A DNA stretch of 9,537 nt from an uncultured Pirellulaceae bacterium (lineage in GTDB: Bacteria > Planctomycetota > Planctomycetia > Pirellulales > Pirellulaceae): NCBI GenBank assembly GCA_934255105.1, contig CAKQNH010000122.1, forward strand, positions 1 to 9,537. Reading direction: 5' to 3'. Positions within the stretch are counted from its first letter, which is position 1; each line of letters begins with the position of its first letter. Below are positions 1 to 6,766 of the stretch, piece after piece. The notes below the pieces were generated by a model. The model was not told the origin of the DNA and ran no database searches. It saw nothing but the letters and a program-made list of their open reading frames with translations. The translations under genes were made by a program, and so were the position numbers.

Positions 1-922
1 CCGTTTCGATGACCGACCTGATCCCGGCCACATCGTCGATGCCGAAGCCGTCCGTAGTGCCAAACGTGGCTACCACAAAAGCAACTTTGGCACCATCAGC
101 GTAGAGTTCGTCCAGTTGTCGTTCCAACAAATCCAGCCGCATTGCCAGGTTTTCATCGGTGGCAACTTCGATCAGTTGCTGCGTGCCGATACCGAGCCAG
201 CCGGCGACCGTCTTGTTGGAATAGTGGCTGGCCGACGAGCACAACCCCACGACGCGCTGTCGGCCAAGTCCATTTTGCATGGCACCAGGCACGACTTTTT
301 CCACACCGATCTTAGCACCATACAGATTGGAGATGGTGCCGCCGATGGTAAACACTCCCCAAGGCTCTTGCGTGTGATAGAAAATGAGGTTGGCCAAAGT
401 TGTAATGGCTTTCACTTCTAGCTCGTTGGAGCGTTGGCTGTAGCGATCGGTACACAGGTTGGGGTTTTTCAGCAAACAGGCAAAGGCGCCGATTAGCGAC
501 GCTCGATTGGCTGGGCCACGGACGTTTTCCAAATGAAGTGGGCTATCCCATCCATCGGTGCCCCAAAAGTATGGAAAGATAGCATCGCGCGCATCTTTCA
601 GATTGCCAGGTAGCACATGGATTTCTGGATTGGCACCCGCCGTTTCATAGTTTTGCGACATGACCCGACCGGGGTGGAGAGGGTCGTTGCCCGCCGCCGC
701 TGTTAACAACTCTTCCAAGATGGAAAGAATCGCCGGCTGGTCCCAGCCAAAGAAGGTCTCGACGAGCGCCTGATATTTTTCGCGGTCCACAGTTTTTGTC
801 TCCAAAACATGTTCAAGATTACTTGCAGTTGACCGGTAAGCAAATTTCATTCCCACATCGGCTGACTGATCGTCGCCAGCTAATCTAAGTTGCAATCGTT
901 CACGCAGTAGCCGTTGGATCAT
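1..922 (-). CDS. PLP-dependent group II amino-acid decarboxylase, 3' end cut off by window edge
   Basis: The reverse strand is open from an ATG at 922-920 to position 1 with no stop, giving 307 residues of a protein that continues outside the window. It resembles the pyridoxal-dependent decarboxylase family (glutamate, aromatic amino acid and diaminobutyrate decarboxylases). Visible motifs are GVFTIGGTISNL at about residues 189-200 (phosphate-binding GGT region), SSASHYSNKTVAGWLGIGT at about 229-247 with His233 in the place of the histidine that stacks on the PLP ring, and VVATFGTTDGFGIDD at about 283-297, the TxGTT segment before the PLP-contacting Asp. The Schiff-base lysine would lie beyond the edge, so activity cannot be judged. 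An AGGGAAG Shine-Dalgarno-like stretch about 5 nt upstream supports this start; Met25 is an alternative. The substrate cannot be told. It is separated from the exporter operon by 730 bp and need not be functionally linked to it. Confidence 0.88.
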   Translation of the reverse strand, partial: MIQRLLRERLQLRLAGDDQSADVGMKFAYRSTASNLEHVLETKTVDREKYQALVETFFGWDQPAILSILEELLTAAAGNDPLHPGRVMSQNYETAGANPEIHVLPGNLKDARDAIFPYFWGTDGWDSPLHLENVRGPANRASLIGAFACLLKNPNLCTDRYSQRSNELEVKAITTLANLIFYHTQEPWGVFTIGGTISNLYGAKIGVEKVVPGAMQNGLGRQRVVGLCSSASHYSNKTVAGWLGIGTQQLIEVATDENLAMRLDLLERQLDELYADGAKVAFVVATFGTTDGFGIDDVAGIRSVIET

Positions 923-932
923 TTGCTTCCCT

Positions 933-993
933 GTCGTTGATCGCTCCGCCGATCATTGCTCCTTAGTCGTTGATCGCTCCGCCGATCATTGCT
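933..993. repeat. Two direct copies of a 28-bp repeat
   Basis: The same 28 bases, beginning gtcgttgatcgctccgccga and ending tcattgct, occur at 933-960 and again at 966-993, separated by 5 bp. Each copy contains an internal near-palindrome (gatcgctccgccgatc). The copies lie just upstream of the decarboxylase start, so they fall in its presumed leader or promoter region. A third, inverted copy lies at 1043-1071. Confidence 0.9.
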
Positions 994-1042
994 TTTCGTG
1001 AATGACGCATCGGTCGCGTCGACCGATACGCGATCGTCCCCA

Positions 1043-1071
1043 AGCGACTGATCGACGGAGCGATCAGCGAC
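1043..1071. repeat. Inverted, diverged third copy of the 28-bp repeat
   Basis: Read on the opposite strand this segment starts gtcgctgatcgctccgtcga and matches the 933-960/966-993 unit apart from three substitutions and a 1-nt insertion. With the copy at 966-993 it could form a long stem whose loop carries a second perfect hairpin at 1009-1027 (atcggtc-gcgtc-gaccgat). The arrangement could be a terminator-like or regulatory structure ahead of the decarboxylase, or a small dispersed element; the sequence does not decide. Confidence 0.8.
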
Positions 1072-1105
1072 TATATTGCACAACCGCGAACTGTTAAGCA
1101 CTCGT

Positions 1106-1159
1106 GCATAAGTTACTTGTTATATCAAACAACCTTGGCTGACGCCCAATCGGCTAGCC
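1106..1159. repeat. Diverged 54-bp direct repeat, copy A
   Basis: Aligned without gaps to 1564-1617, this segment matches at about 39 of 54 positions, and more than half of the differences are transitions. Both begin gcataa and share cores such as tatcaaa and cggcta. On the minus strand the matching frame reads SRLGVSQGCLI followed by TAA. Confidence 0.7.
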
Positions 1160-1563
1160 ATGCTTTCAAGGTTATCCATATACGTTGCTGCAATTTCATA
1201 GTTCCATTCGCGATCTTGCATCTTGCCGTTAGCGGTGAAACCGCGGATTTCGTTAGCCTGGGGTGCAGCGCCGGCGAGCATCAGCGAGCCAAGCGCAACC
1301 CCAGGAAACCGTGGCACCCTCACCCTACATCATCCCTTTTGCATCGGCGACCGAGAACGAGACTTCACCAGCGCGCGGCACGTCTTCGAGGTCGCAACTT
1401 GTGTGAACTCGACGATGGAAGTCCTCCGATGGTTCCGCTGCGCCGCACCATCGGCTTTCGAAACTCGCGGTTCCACCGCGAAATGCGAAATGCGAAAAAT
1501 CTACCATGGCCTTGCTGATCGAGTTAGCCGAGTTGGAGTCCAATTTGCAGGACAAGCATCCAT

Positions 1564-1617
1564 GCATAAATTGCCTGTCATATCAAAAAATCCTGGCTTT
1601 TGCCAAAGCGGCTAATT
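1564..1617. repeat. Diverged 54-bp direct repeat, copy B
   Basis: This is the partner of the segment at 1106-1159, offset by exactly 458 bp. In the corresponding minus-strand frame it reads SRFGKSQDFLI followed by TGA, so both the peptide and the stop position are kept while the stop codon itself differs. It ends a 15-codon minus-strand frame that begins with an ATG at 1625. Confidence 0.7.
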
Positions 1618-1620
1618 GTG

Positions 1621-1636
1621 CGCATAAACTTATGCG
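1621..1636. repeat. Short perfect inverted repeat downstream of the exporter operon
   Basis: The sequence cgcataa-ac-ttatgcg is a perfect 7-bp inverted repeat with a 2-nt centre, 19 bp past the stop of the exporter ATPase. It is AT-rich and is not followed by a T-run on the minus strand, so an intrinsic terminator is unlikely. It could be a protein-binding site or a repeat end. Confidence 0.5.
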
Positions 1637-1654
1637 TGGGTGCTTACTTTAAGC

Positions 1655-2389
1655 TTAACCGACCGTGCTGTGGCGAGTGCTCTTGGCATGCTCCACCTTC
1701 TGCATCAGTCCGTCTTCCATCTCATAGATCGTGTCGAACACATCCAGCGCGCGCTGGTCGTGCGTGACGACGATGACCCCCGCACCTTGTTCATGCGCTA
1801 CCTTAGCAAATAACTCCATCACCTGGCGGCCTCGTTGTCCGTCAAGCGCTGCGGTGGGTTCGTCGGCAAGGATGACGCTCGGGCGATTGGCGATTGCCCG
1901 AGCGACGGCGATGCGTTGCTGCTGCCCGCCAGAGAGCATGGACGGCAAGTTATCAGCTCGGTCGTCAACGCCCAAATATTCCATCAATTCGAGGGCGCGG
2001 CGTCGTGCAGTACTCTTTGACTCCCCATTCAGCTCCAAAGCGATTTGTATATTCTCTGCGGCAGACAGAAACGGAATGAGATTTGATTTTTGAAAGATGA
2101 ACCCGATATTTTGTCGACGAAAAGATCGCAGGTTGACATGTGGCGTTTGTCCGTCTTGAACTAGTTTGCCTCCGATGGTAATGCGACCAGAGGTGGGCGG
2201 ATTGATGAGCCCGACGGCGGTCAAGAAAGTAGACTTTCCCGATCCGCTGGGGCCGAGCAGGGCTACGACTTCACCTTGCTTGACGTGCATAGTCGCGTCG
2301 CGCATGGCTACTACCTCAGTGTTGCCGCTACCGTAGATCTTGGTCAGGCCCTCGGCTTCAATCGCATTTATCGCATTGCTGTGTGTCAT
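1655..2389 (-). CDS. ABC exporter ATPase (DevA/LolD/MacB type)
   Basis: This is a complete 244-residue nucleotide-binding subunit that would power the permease encoded just upstream from the inner face of the cytoplasmic membrane. All catalytic motifs are present: Walker A GPSGSGKST at 46-54, Q-loop Gln100 in FIFQ, signature LSGGQQQR at 152-159, Walker B SVILADEP at 171-178 with catalytic Glu177, and H-loop His210 in VVTHD. The length is normal for the LolD/MacB-N/DevA group. Its ATG overlaps the permease stop (ATGA, 2389-2386), which indicates translational coupling and makes the start firm. It is the last gene of the three-gene exporter operon. The substrate cannot be read from the ATPase. 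Confidence 0.95.
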   Translation of the reverse strand: MTHSNAINAIEAEGLTKIYGSGNTEVVAMRDATMHVKQGEVVALLGPSGSGKSTFLTAVGLINPPTSGRITIGGKLVQDGQTPHVNLRSFRRQNIGFIFQKSNLIPFLSAAENIQIALELNGESKSTARRRALELMEYLGVDDRADNLPSMLSGGQQQRIAVARAIANRPSVILADEPTAALDGQRGRQVMELFAKVAHEQGAGVIVVTHDQRALDVFDTIYEMEDGLMQKVEHAKSTRHSTVG

Positions 2390-3597
2390 GCTATCGCTTC
2401 GTTAGGTGAGACCTTCAACGCCTTCCAAATGCCCAACAGGCTGGACAACACCGAGATGGCTAGCACGATGGCGGCCAGTTGCATCAGGTCTGTGTCAGCT
2501 AGAATCACGCGCCGTGGAAACATGGGAAACAATTGTCGACCGACCAAATAGGCGATTACAAATCCCGACACGCCAAGTATCAGTGCTTGCTGCAAGATCA
2601 TTCCGAGAATGACCGTATTGGGGGCACCTATCAATTTCAGCAAAGCGATTGAGTGGAGCTTGTCCAGCGTTAGCGTGTACAGAATCAAGGCCATGATGAT
2701 AGCGGCGATGACTGTTAGCAGGACGCGAAACAATCCGATTTGCTTTCTCACCTTTTCGACGCTCCCCTTGAGCAATAGTTCGCGTTGCCCATCAGCCGTA
2801 TACACCGATACGTCGCCCCAACCAGCAATTGTGTCAGCCACTTGGCTGAGCGAAGCTCCGGGTGATAAGGTGAGCATGACGGCGCTGACCTGCGGTAGAG
2901 CGATTGCCGGAAGCTGTGCCGCTGGGCGACTGGCATTCTCCAACATAATCGGCTGTTGAATCACCTGCTCAAATGTTTCGCCGCGTGATTCTCTGGCCGC
3001 ACGCTCCAGTCGCACGGCTTCACCGGGTGTATCAAACTGAATAGCCTGAGCATCGGCTACCGAAAAGAAGGCGATTCCGTCGCCACTGGAACTGATCATG
3101 TTGTTGGTGGTGCCTACGACGCTATACGTTTCTTTGCCGAGCTCAAGTTCGTCGCCGACTGCAAGGCCGAGCGTCTGATCGACGATCATTTCATAGTGCG
3201 CCTGTCCTAGAGGTCGGCCGGAGACCAGCGGTATCCACTGGCCTTTGTCGTTCGGCCAGCTCAGGCCCAGCACGGCGATGCGCAGGGGTTTGCCGTCGCG
3301 CTGGCGTTGGATCGTGTGGTACACAAATTCCCGTGACGATTGTACGCCAGGCACAGTGGCCGCGCGGTGCACTAAATTGGCGGGTACGCGAGATTGTTCG
3401 GCGAACGGTCCACGCGTATCACGCTGAACAATCCACAGGTCTGTTCCTACGCGGTCGATCAGCAAAGTGGCATCCTCAACAACGCCGCGATAGATGCCAC
3501 CCATGCCCATCACGACCATCAGCAACATGCCAATACCGACTGCGGTGAGTGCGAATCGTCCCAAGTTGTGTCGAATATCTTTGATGGCAAGGTTCAT
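2386..3597 (-). CDS. ABC exporter permease, FtsX/MacB fold (DevC-like)
   Basis: This 403-residue inner-membrane subunit has the topology of type VII (MacB/FtsX) exporters. One membrane segment lies near residues 15-37, then a large extracytoplasmic domain at about 40-283, then three segments near 287-310, 328-353 and 370-392. The stretch LLKLIGAPNTVILGMILQQA (319-338) is typical of the FtsX domain, and the C-terminal ALKVSPNEAIA is also characteristic. Such permeases do not move solute through a channel; they couple ATP hydrolysis to work on the periplasmic side with a membrane fusion protein. The gene is joined by ATGA overlaps to the fusion protein gene before it (3597-3594) and the ATPase gene after it (2389-2386). 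DevC of the DevBCA glycolipid exporter is the closest architecture I can name; MacB-like or lipoprotein-type substrates are equally possible. Confidence 0.9.
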   Translation of the reverse strand: MNLAIKDIRHNLGRFALTAVGIGMLLMVVMGMGGIYRGVVEDATLLIDRVGTDLWIVQRDTRGPFAEQSRVPANLVHRAATVPGVQSSREFVYHTIQRQRDGKPLRIAVLGLSWPNDKGQWIPLVSGRPLGQAHYEMIVDQTLGLAVGDELELGKETYSVVGTTNNMISSSGDGIAFFSVADAQAIQFDTPGEAVRLERAARESRGETFEQVIQQPIMLENASRPAAQLPAIALPQVSAVMLTLSPGASLSQVADTIAGWGDVSVYTADGQRELLLKGSVEKVRKQIGLFRVLLTVIAAIIMALILYTLTLDKLHSIALLKLIGAPNTVILGMILQQALILGVSGFVIAYLVGRQLFPMFPRRVILADTDLMQLAAIVLAISVLSSLLGIWKALKVSPNEAIA

Positions 3598-4763
3598 GGC
3601 GAGGTCACCCGGCGGCCGTCTTTCAGTGCGGTCAGCGCATCTTTGGGAGTGACTACGACGTCTCCCACTTCAAGTCCCTCTAATACTTCTACAGCATCCC
3701 GACTGCGAATGCCGATCTCGAGTGGCTGCCAGACCGCGTGGCCGTCGATATTCATGAAGACGCCGCTTGCGTCGTCACGTTCGACCAACCACCGGGAGGG
3801 GAGCACGATCGAGTCCGCGCTGCGCTCAGTTTCAATATAAGTTTCAGCTCGCTGGCCCACCGCCCAGTTCTCGGGGAGTTCGAGCACGCGGACATCGACG
3901 ATGAACTCGCGAGTTTCACGATCCGCCTCGCGCCCCAAACGGATCACCTTGCCAGGATAGGAGCGATCGGGCTGCGAGCGGAATATGACCCGCGCCGATT
4001 GATCGGTCTGCAGGCGTGCCATCTCCGTTTCGTCGATCCAGGCGCTGATCCATAATTCGTCGGTTGAAATCAAGGTCAGAATGGAACTGCCGGGGACAAC
4101 CACGTCTCCGGGCTCGCGTCTACGCTTGACAATCAAGCCATCGAATGGGGCGACAACCTTCGTATCGTGCAGCCTGGCGCGGTGATACTCCAGGGTTTTT
4201 TCTGCGGCAACGAGTTCCTTCTGCCCCTCGGCAATGGCCGCCTCGGCGCGGGCTACGCCTGCATCGGCAACAGCCAGAGCTTCGACAGCTTTGTCAGCTT
4301 CCTCAGGACTTATGGCATTCTGCTTTAACAACGCTTGAGTTCGCTCGTCACTCTTCCGCGTTTGTTCATAGACGGCCGTAGCACGTCGTTTATCAGTTAG
4401 CAGTCGGACGATTCCGGCAGACGCGGCATCTACGTTGGCTTGAGCAATTAGCACTTGCTGTTGTAGTTCCGCATCGTCGAGTCGCACCAGCAGATCGCCC
4501 GCGGTGACTCGCGCCCCTTGATCCACGAGCACATCGACTACGCGACCGGAAATTTTGGGGCTGACGGTCGTCTGCACCCGGGCCTCTAGTGTTCCCGTAC
4601 CCATTACTTCAGCCACGATCGTCCCCCGTTCGACCGTATGCGAGGCGACCGGCAGCGGCGAGAAGTTCATCCAGTAGAGCAGGCCTCCAACGATTAAAAG
4701 ACCAGCCATAATCTTCAGTAATCGCCAACTCCAGCGTTTCATGGTAATCCAGTCAATGTTCAT
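3594..4763 (-). CDS. HlyD/DevB-type membrane fusion protein of the ABC exporter
   Basis: This 389-residue periplasmic adaptor is anchored by one N-terminal membrane segment at about 14-32. It follows the usual hairpin layout: first half of a lipoyl domain at about 65-98 (SPKISGRVVDVLVDQGARV), an alpha-helical coiled coil rich in Ala, Glu and Gln at about 100-198, the second lipoyl half at about 202-232 (VVAPFDGLIVKRRREPGDVV), then beta-barrel and membrane-proximal domains. It would link the permease to the cell envelope or an outer-membrane channel; no such channel gene is in the window. Two starts are possible: Met1 at 4763, or Met8 at 4742 (MKRWSWRLLK), which gives a more typical signal-anchor. 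Neither has a clear Shine-Dalgarno sequence. It is the first gene of the exporter operon and begins after a repeat-rich 219-bp gap. Confidence 0.9.
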   Translation of the reverse strand: MNIDWITMKRWSWRLLKIMAGLLIVGGLLYWMNFSPLPVASHTVERGTIVAEVMGTGTLEARVQTTVSPKISGRVVDVLVDQGARVTAGDLLVRLDDAELQQQVLIAQANVDAASAGIVRLLTDKRRATAVYEQTRKSDERTQALLKQNAISPEEADKAVEALAVADAGVARAEAAIAEGQKELVAAEKTLEYHRARLHDTKVVAPFDGLIVKRRREPGDVVVPGSSILTLISTDELWISAWIDETEMARLQTDQSARVIFRSQPDRSYPGKVIRLGREADRETREFIVDVRVLELPENWAVGQRAETYIETERSADSIVLPSRWLVERDDASGVFMNIDGHAVWQPLEIGIRSRDAVEVLEGLEVGDVVVTPKDALTALKDGRRVTSP

Positions 4764-4818
4764 GCGTTTGTAATTAAGTAGTTGGTCATTCGTTAAACTT
4801 GGGGTTGCAGCCTTAATT

Positions 4819-4870
4819 GTAGAACGGTTGTCCCAACCGTTTCCCGAAGCAGTTGGGACAACTGCTCTAC
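4819..4870. repeat. 19-bp inverted repeat with nested hairpins
   Basis: The left arm gtagaacggttgtcccaac (4819-4837) pairs with 4852-4870 at 17 of 19 positions across a 14-nt loop. Each half can also fold locally (aacggtt-gtccc-aaccgtt and gcagttg-gga-caactgc). The form is that of a dispersed intergenic hairpin repeat. Its position 113 bp past the upstream gene's stop would allow a role in mRNA 3'-end formation. Confidence 0.85.
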
Positions 4871-4914
4871 GCTCTACCCCAATATTAAAGCTGGACAGAG
4901 CACTAGTTGAGCGA

Positions 4915-4939
4915 CGGCGGTCTGCGGCTAACGCCGCCG
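4915..4939. repeat. GC-rich hairpin
   Basis: The arms cggcgg (4915-4920) and ccgccg (4934-4939) are a perfect 6-bp inverted repeat around a loop of 13 nt containing ctgcggctaac. It is one of three hairpins between 4910 and 4985 just beyond the flavoprotein gene's stop. Confidence 0.6.
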
Positions 4940-4951
4940 GTTACAGGTTGA

Positions 4952-4968
4952 CCGACGCGGAGCGTCGG
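4952..4968. repeat. GC-rich hairpin close to the flavoprotein stop
   Basis: ccgacgc-gga-gcgtcgg is a perfect 7-bp stem with a 3-nt loop, 14 bp beyond the stop of the flavoprotein-rhodanese gene. No T-run follows on the minus strand, so it is not a classical intrinsic terminator. It may still block 3' exonucleases or belong to a dispersed repeat. Confidence 0.65.
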
Positions 4969-4971
4969 GCC

Positions 4972-4983
4972 ACATTGCAATGT
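4972..4983. repeat. 12-bp perfect palindrome overlapping the flavoprotein stop codon
   Basis: acattgcaatgt is perfectly self-complementary and shares one base with the TGA stop (4985-4983). It may be chance; its role, if any, is unknown. Confidence 0.45.
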
Positions 4984-6659
4984 CAATCGGACGTCGAGCC
5001 GTTCAGTTTGCCGGAGTCGCGGCAGAGGCAGTAGCCACCACTCAAATTGTTAGCCTCAAAGCCCTTCTGCAGCAGCAGTCGAGTAGCCATGTAGCCACGT
5101 TGTCCGACATAACAGTACGGAACGATCTGGCAATCTCGCGGCAATTCAACAAGTCGCTCACGGAGTACCTCCAGCGGAATGTTCCGCGCATTAGGCAGGT
5201 GTCCCTGAGAAAATTCAGCCTCGCTGCGGACGTCCAGCAACACGCAACTATCCGAGTCAGAGAAATTCGCTTGATCGCCCCAGTGAACCTGCGGATGATC
5301 CCCACGCAAGACACCCGCCGCAACGAAACCAGCCATGTTGACCGCGTCTTTGGCAGAGCCATACTGCGGCGCGTAGCACAGTTCGACCTCCTCTAAATCG
5401 TAGACTGTCATTTTAGCATGAATCGCCATGGCGATGACGTCGATGCGTTTGTCCACTCCATGCGTCCCCACCGCCTGTGCGCCCCAGATGCGGCCATCTT
5501 CAGGATTGAACAGCAACTTCAAAGTCATCTGCGTCGCGCCGGGATAGTAACCAGCGTGATCGGTGGGGTGGATGTAGATCTTTTCATAGGGCCGGCCTGC
5601 CGGTTTGAGCAATTTCTCACTGTGGCCAGTCATGGCGGCGGTCTTGCCGAAGACTCCCACGACCGCCGTCCCCTGTGTGCCTCGATAAGCCGAACTGCGG
5701 CCGAAGATGTGATCGGCGGCGATGCGACCCTGGCGATTTGCTGGACCAGCTAACGGAATTTGAGTCGGTTCGCCCGTGATGAAGTCCTTGACCTGCGCCA
5801 CATCGCCTATAGCGTAGATGTTCGGATCGTTGGTCTGCATGTGATCGTTGGTGACGATACCACCGCGCGAACCACACTCGATCCCGGCGTCGGCCGCCAG
5901 TTTACTTTCAGGCCGCACCCCGATGCACACAACAGCGAAACAAGCCGATAGGACTTCACCCGATTTGAGTTTTACCGTCAAGTTTCCGTCGTCCGGTGGA
6001 CAATTTCCGAACGCTTCGGCCGAATCGCTCAATCGCAGTGTGACACCTTCGGCGCGCAGATGCTCTTCCAGCGGGCGCACCATTTCAGCATCCCACGGCG
6101 GCAGAATTTGATCAGCCAGTTCGACCAAGGTAACATCGAGTCCGCGACGAACCAGATTCTCAGCGACTTCGATGCCAATGAAGCCAGCTCCCACAATGAC
6201 CGCTCGACGACTGCGATCCGCTACCGCTAGTTCGAGCATTCGATCGGCGTCGACCAGATCGCGCAACTCCAAAACATACGGGCCATCGATACCTGGAATC
6301 GGTGGCCGAAACGGTGAGGCACCCGTCGAGATAACCAGTCGGTCATATGTCTCTGAATAGCTTTCACCAGTCTTCAGATCTTTGACCGTTACCGATTGCT
6401 CAGCCCGATTGATGGCGGTGACCTCCTGCTGAGTCCGCACGTCGAGGCGATGACGCTGCCGAAGCTGTGCGGCTGGCGCCACCAGCAGCTTGTCTCGCGA
6501 CTGGATTTCACCGCCGACATAGTAGGGAAGTCCGCAGTTGGCGAACGACGGCTCAACGCCACGCTCGATGAGAACGATCTCCGCATCCTCATCCAGCCGC
6601 CGTGCGCGAGCTGCCGCAGATGCTCCACCTGCAACGGCGCCAATTATGACTATCTTCAT
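4983..6659 (-). CDS. FAD-dependent CoA-disulfide/persulfide reductase fused to a C-terminal rhodanese
   Basis: This 558-residue cytoplasmic flavoprotein matches the CoA-disulfide reductase group, including NADH-dependent persulfide reductases (Npsr, CoADR-RHD). The N-terminal FAD-binding Rossmann motif is a variant, GAVAGGASAAARARR at 7-21. The single redox cysteine is Cys42 in SFANCGLPYYVG, the active-site signature of this group. A second Rossmann motif for NAD(P)H, VIVGAGFIGIEVAENL, lies at 154-169, the FAD motif IYAIGDVAQV at 281-290, and the dimer-interface YAPQYGSAKD at 429-438. Residues from about 455 form a rhodanese domain with catalytic Cys516 in CYVGQRGY. The fusion would reduce CoA- or protein-bound persulfide, using the rhodanese to deliver sulfur. 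The last 20 residues add a Cys-Leu-Cys motif (Cys544, Cys546). AAAAGG about 9 nt upstream supports the start. The preference for NADH or NADPH and the true disulfide substrate are not evident. Confidence 0.93.
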   Translation of the reverse strand: MKIVIIGAVAGGASAAARARRLDEDAEIVLIERGVEPSFANCGLPYYVGGEIQSRDKLLVAPAAQLRQRHRLDVRTQQEVTAINRAEQSVTVKDLKTGESYSETYDRLVISTGASPFRPPIPGIDGPYVLELRDLVDADRMLELAVADRSRRAVIVGAGFIGIEVAENLVRRGLDVTLVELADQILPPWDAEMVRPLEEHLRAEGVTLRLSDSAEAFGNCPPDDGNLTVKLKSGEVLSACFAVVCIGVRPESKLAADAGIECGSRGGIVTNDHMQTNDPNIYAIGDVAQVKDFITGEPTQIPLAGPANRQGRIAADHIFGRSSAYRGTQGTAVVGVFGKTAAMTGHSEKLLKPAGRPYEKIYIHPTDHAGYYPGATQMTLKLLFNPEDGRIWGAQAVGTHGVDKRIDVIAMAIHAKMTVYDLEEVELCYAPQYGSAKDAVNMAGFVAAGVLRGDHPQVHWGDQANFSDSDSCVLLDVRSEAEFSQGHLPNARNIPLEVLRERLVELPRDCQIVPYCYVGQRGYMATRLLLQKGFEANNLSGGYCLCRDSGKLNGSTSD

Positions 6660-6695
6660 CGATCCTTGCCTTTTGGTTTTGTGTGTTTAATGGGC

Positions 6696-6755
6696 AGCCG
6701 AAGTCGCCAGACTTTGGACGCCTAAGCCGCTTTCCAAAGTCTGGCGACATCGGCT
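6696..6755. repeat. 23-bp inverted repeat between cassette genes
   Basis: Arms 6696-6718 (agccgaagtcgccagacttt, then gga) and 6733-6755 match at 22 of 23 positions around a 14-nt loop. It begins 11 bp beyond the dioxygenase stop and ends 36 bp before the flavoprotein ATG. In RNA it would form a very stable stem, but no T-run follows, so it looks more like a dispersed hairpin repeat that could tune processing, 3' stability or the expression ratio of the two flanking genes. Confidence 0.9.
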
Positions 6756-6766
6756 ACTACAGTTGT

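Larger units (their letters stand above)
1102..1654. other. 553-bp stretch without a convincing gene
   Basis: Several short overlapping open frames exist on both strands here, but none has a recognisable domain. The most protein-like is a minus-strand frame at 1323-1120 (67 codons), whose first ~23 residues have a basic start and a hydrophobic stretch (GVALGSLMLAGAAPQA) like a signal peptide. It is short and has no clear ribosome-binding site. A second minus-strand frame at 1567-1325 (80 codons) matches nothing I recognise. The stretch is bounded by the two copies of a diverged 54-bp direct repeat, so it may be a decayed gene or a small element rather than working coding sequence. Confidence 0.45.
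4764..4982. other. Repeat-rich gap between the sulfur cassette and the exporter operon
   Basis: This gap follows the stop of the flavoprotein-rhodanese gene and precedes the exporter operon. It holds four separate inverted repeats (4819-4870, 4915-4939, 4952-4968 and a palindrome at 4972-4983). The flavoprotein mRNA would run into strong hairpins directly after its stop, which makes termination or 3'-end protection plausible. I found no match here to the ArsR-type operator. The exporter promoter, if separate, should lie in 4764-4820, where the sequence is AT-rich, but I cannot point to confident -35/-10 boxes. Confidence 0.6.

Noticed and set aside
116..421. Plus-strand frame of 101 codons
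   Set aside because: It lies antisense to the decarboxylase, whose motifs are clear; a shadow frame.
919..1101. 60-codon minus-strand frame upstream of the decarboxylase
   Set aside because: It is composed largely of the 28-bp repeat (NDRRSDQR repeated) and has no domain; a repeat artefact.
1117..1518. Plus-strand frame of 133 codons in the repeat-flanked gap
   Set aside because: No domain, low-complexity Arg/His-rich composition, overlapping frames on both strands and no ribosome-binding site.
1621..1636. Intrinsic terminator of the exporter operon
   Set aside because: The 7-bp stem is AT-rich and no T-run follows on the minus strand, so I list it only as an inverted repeat.
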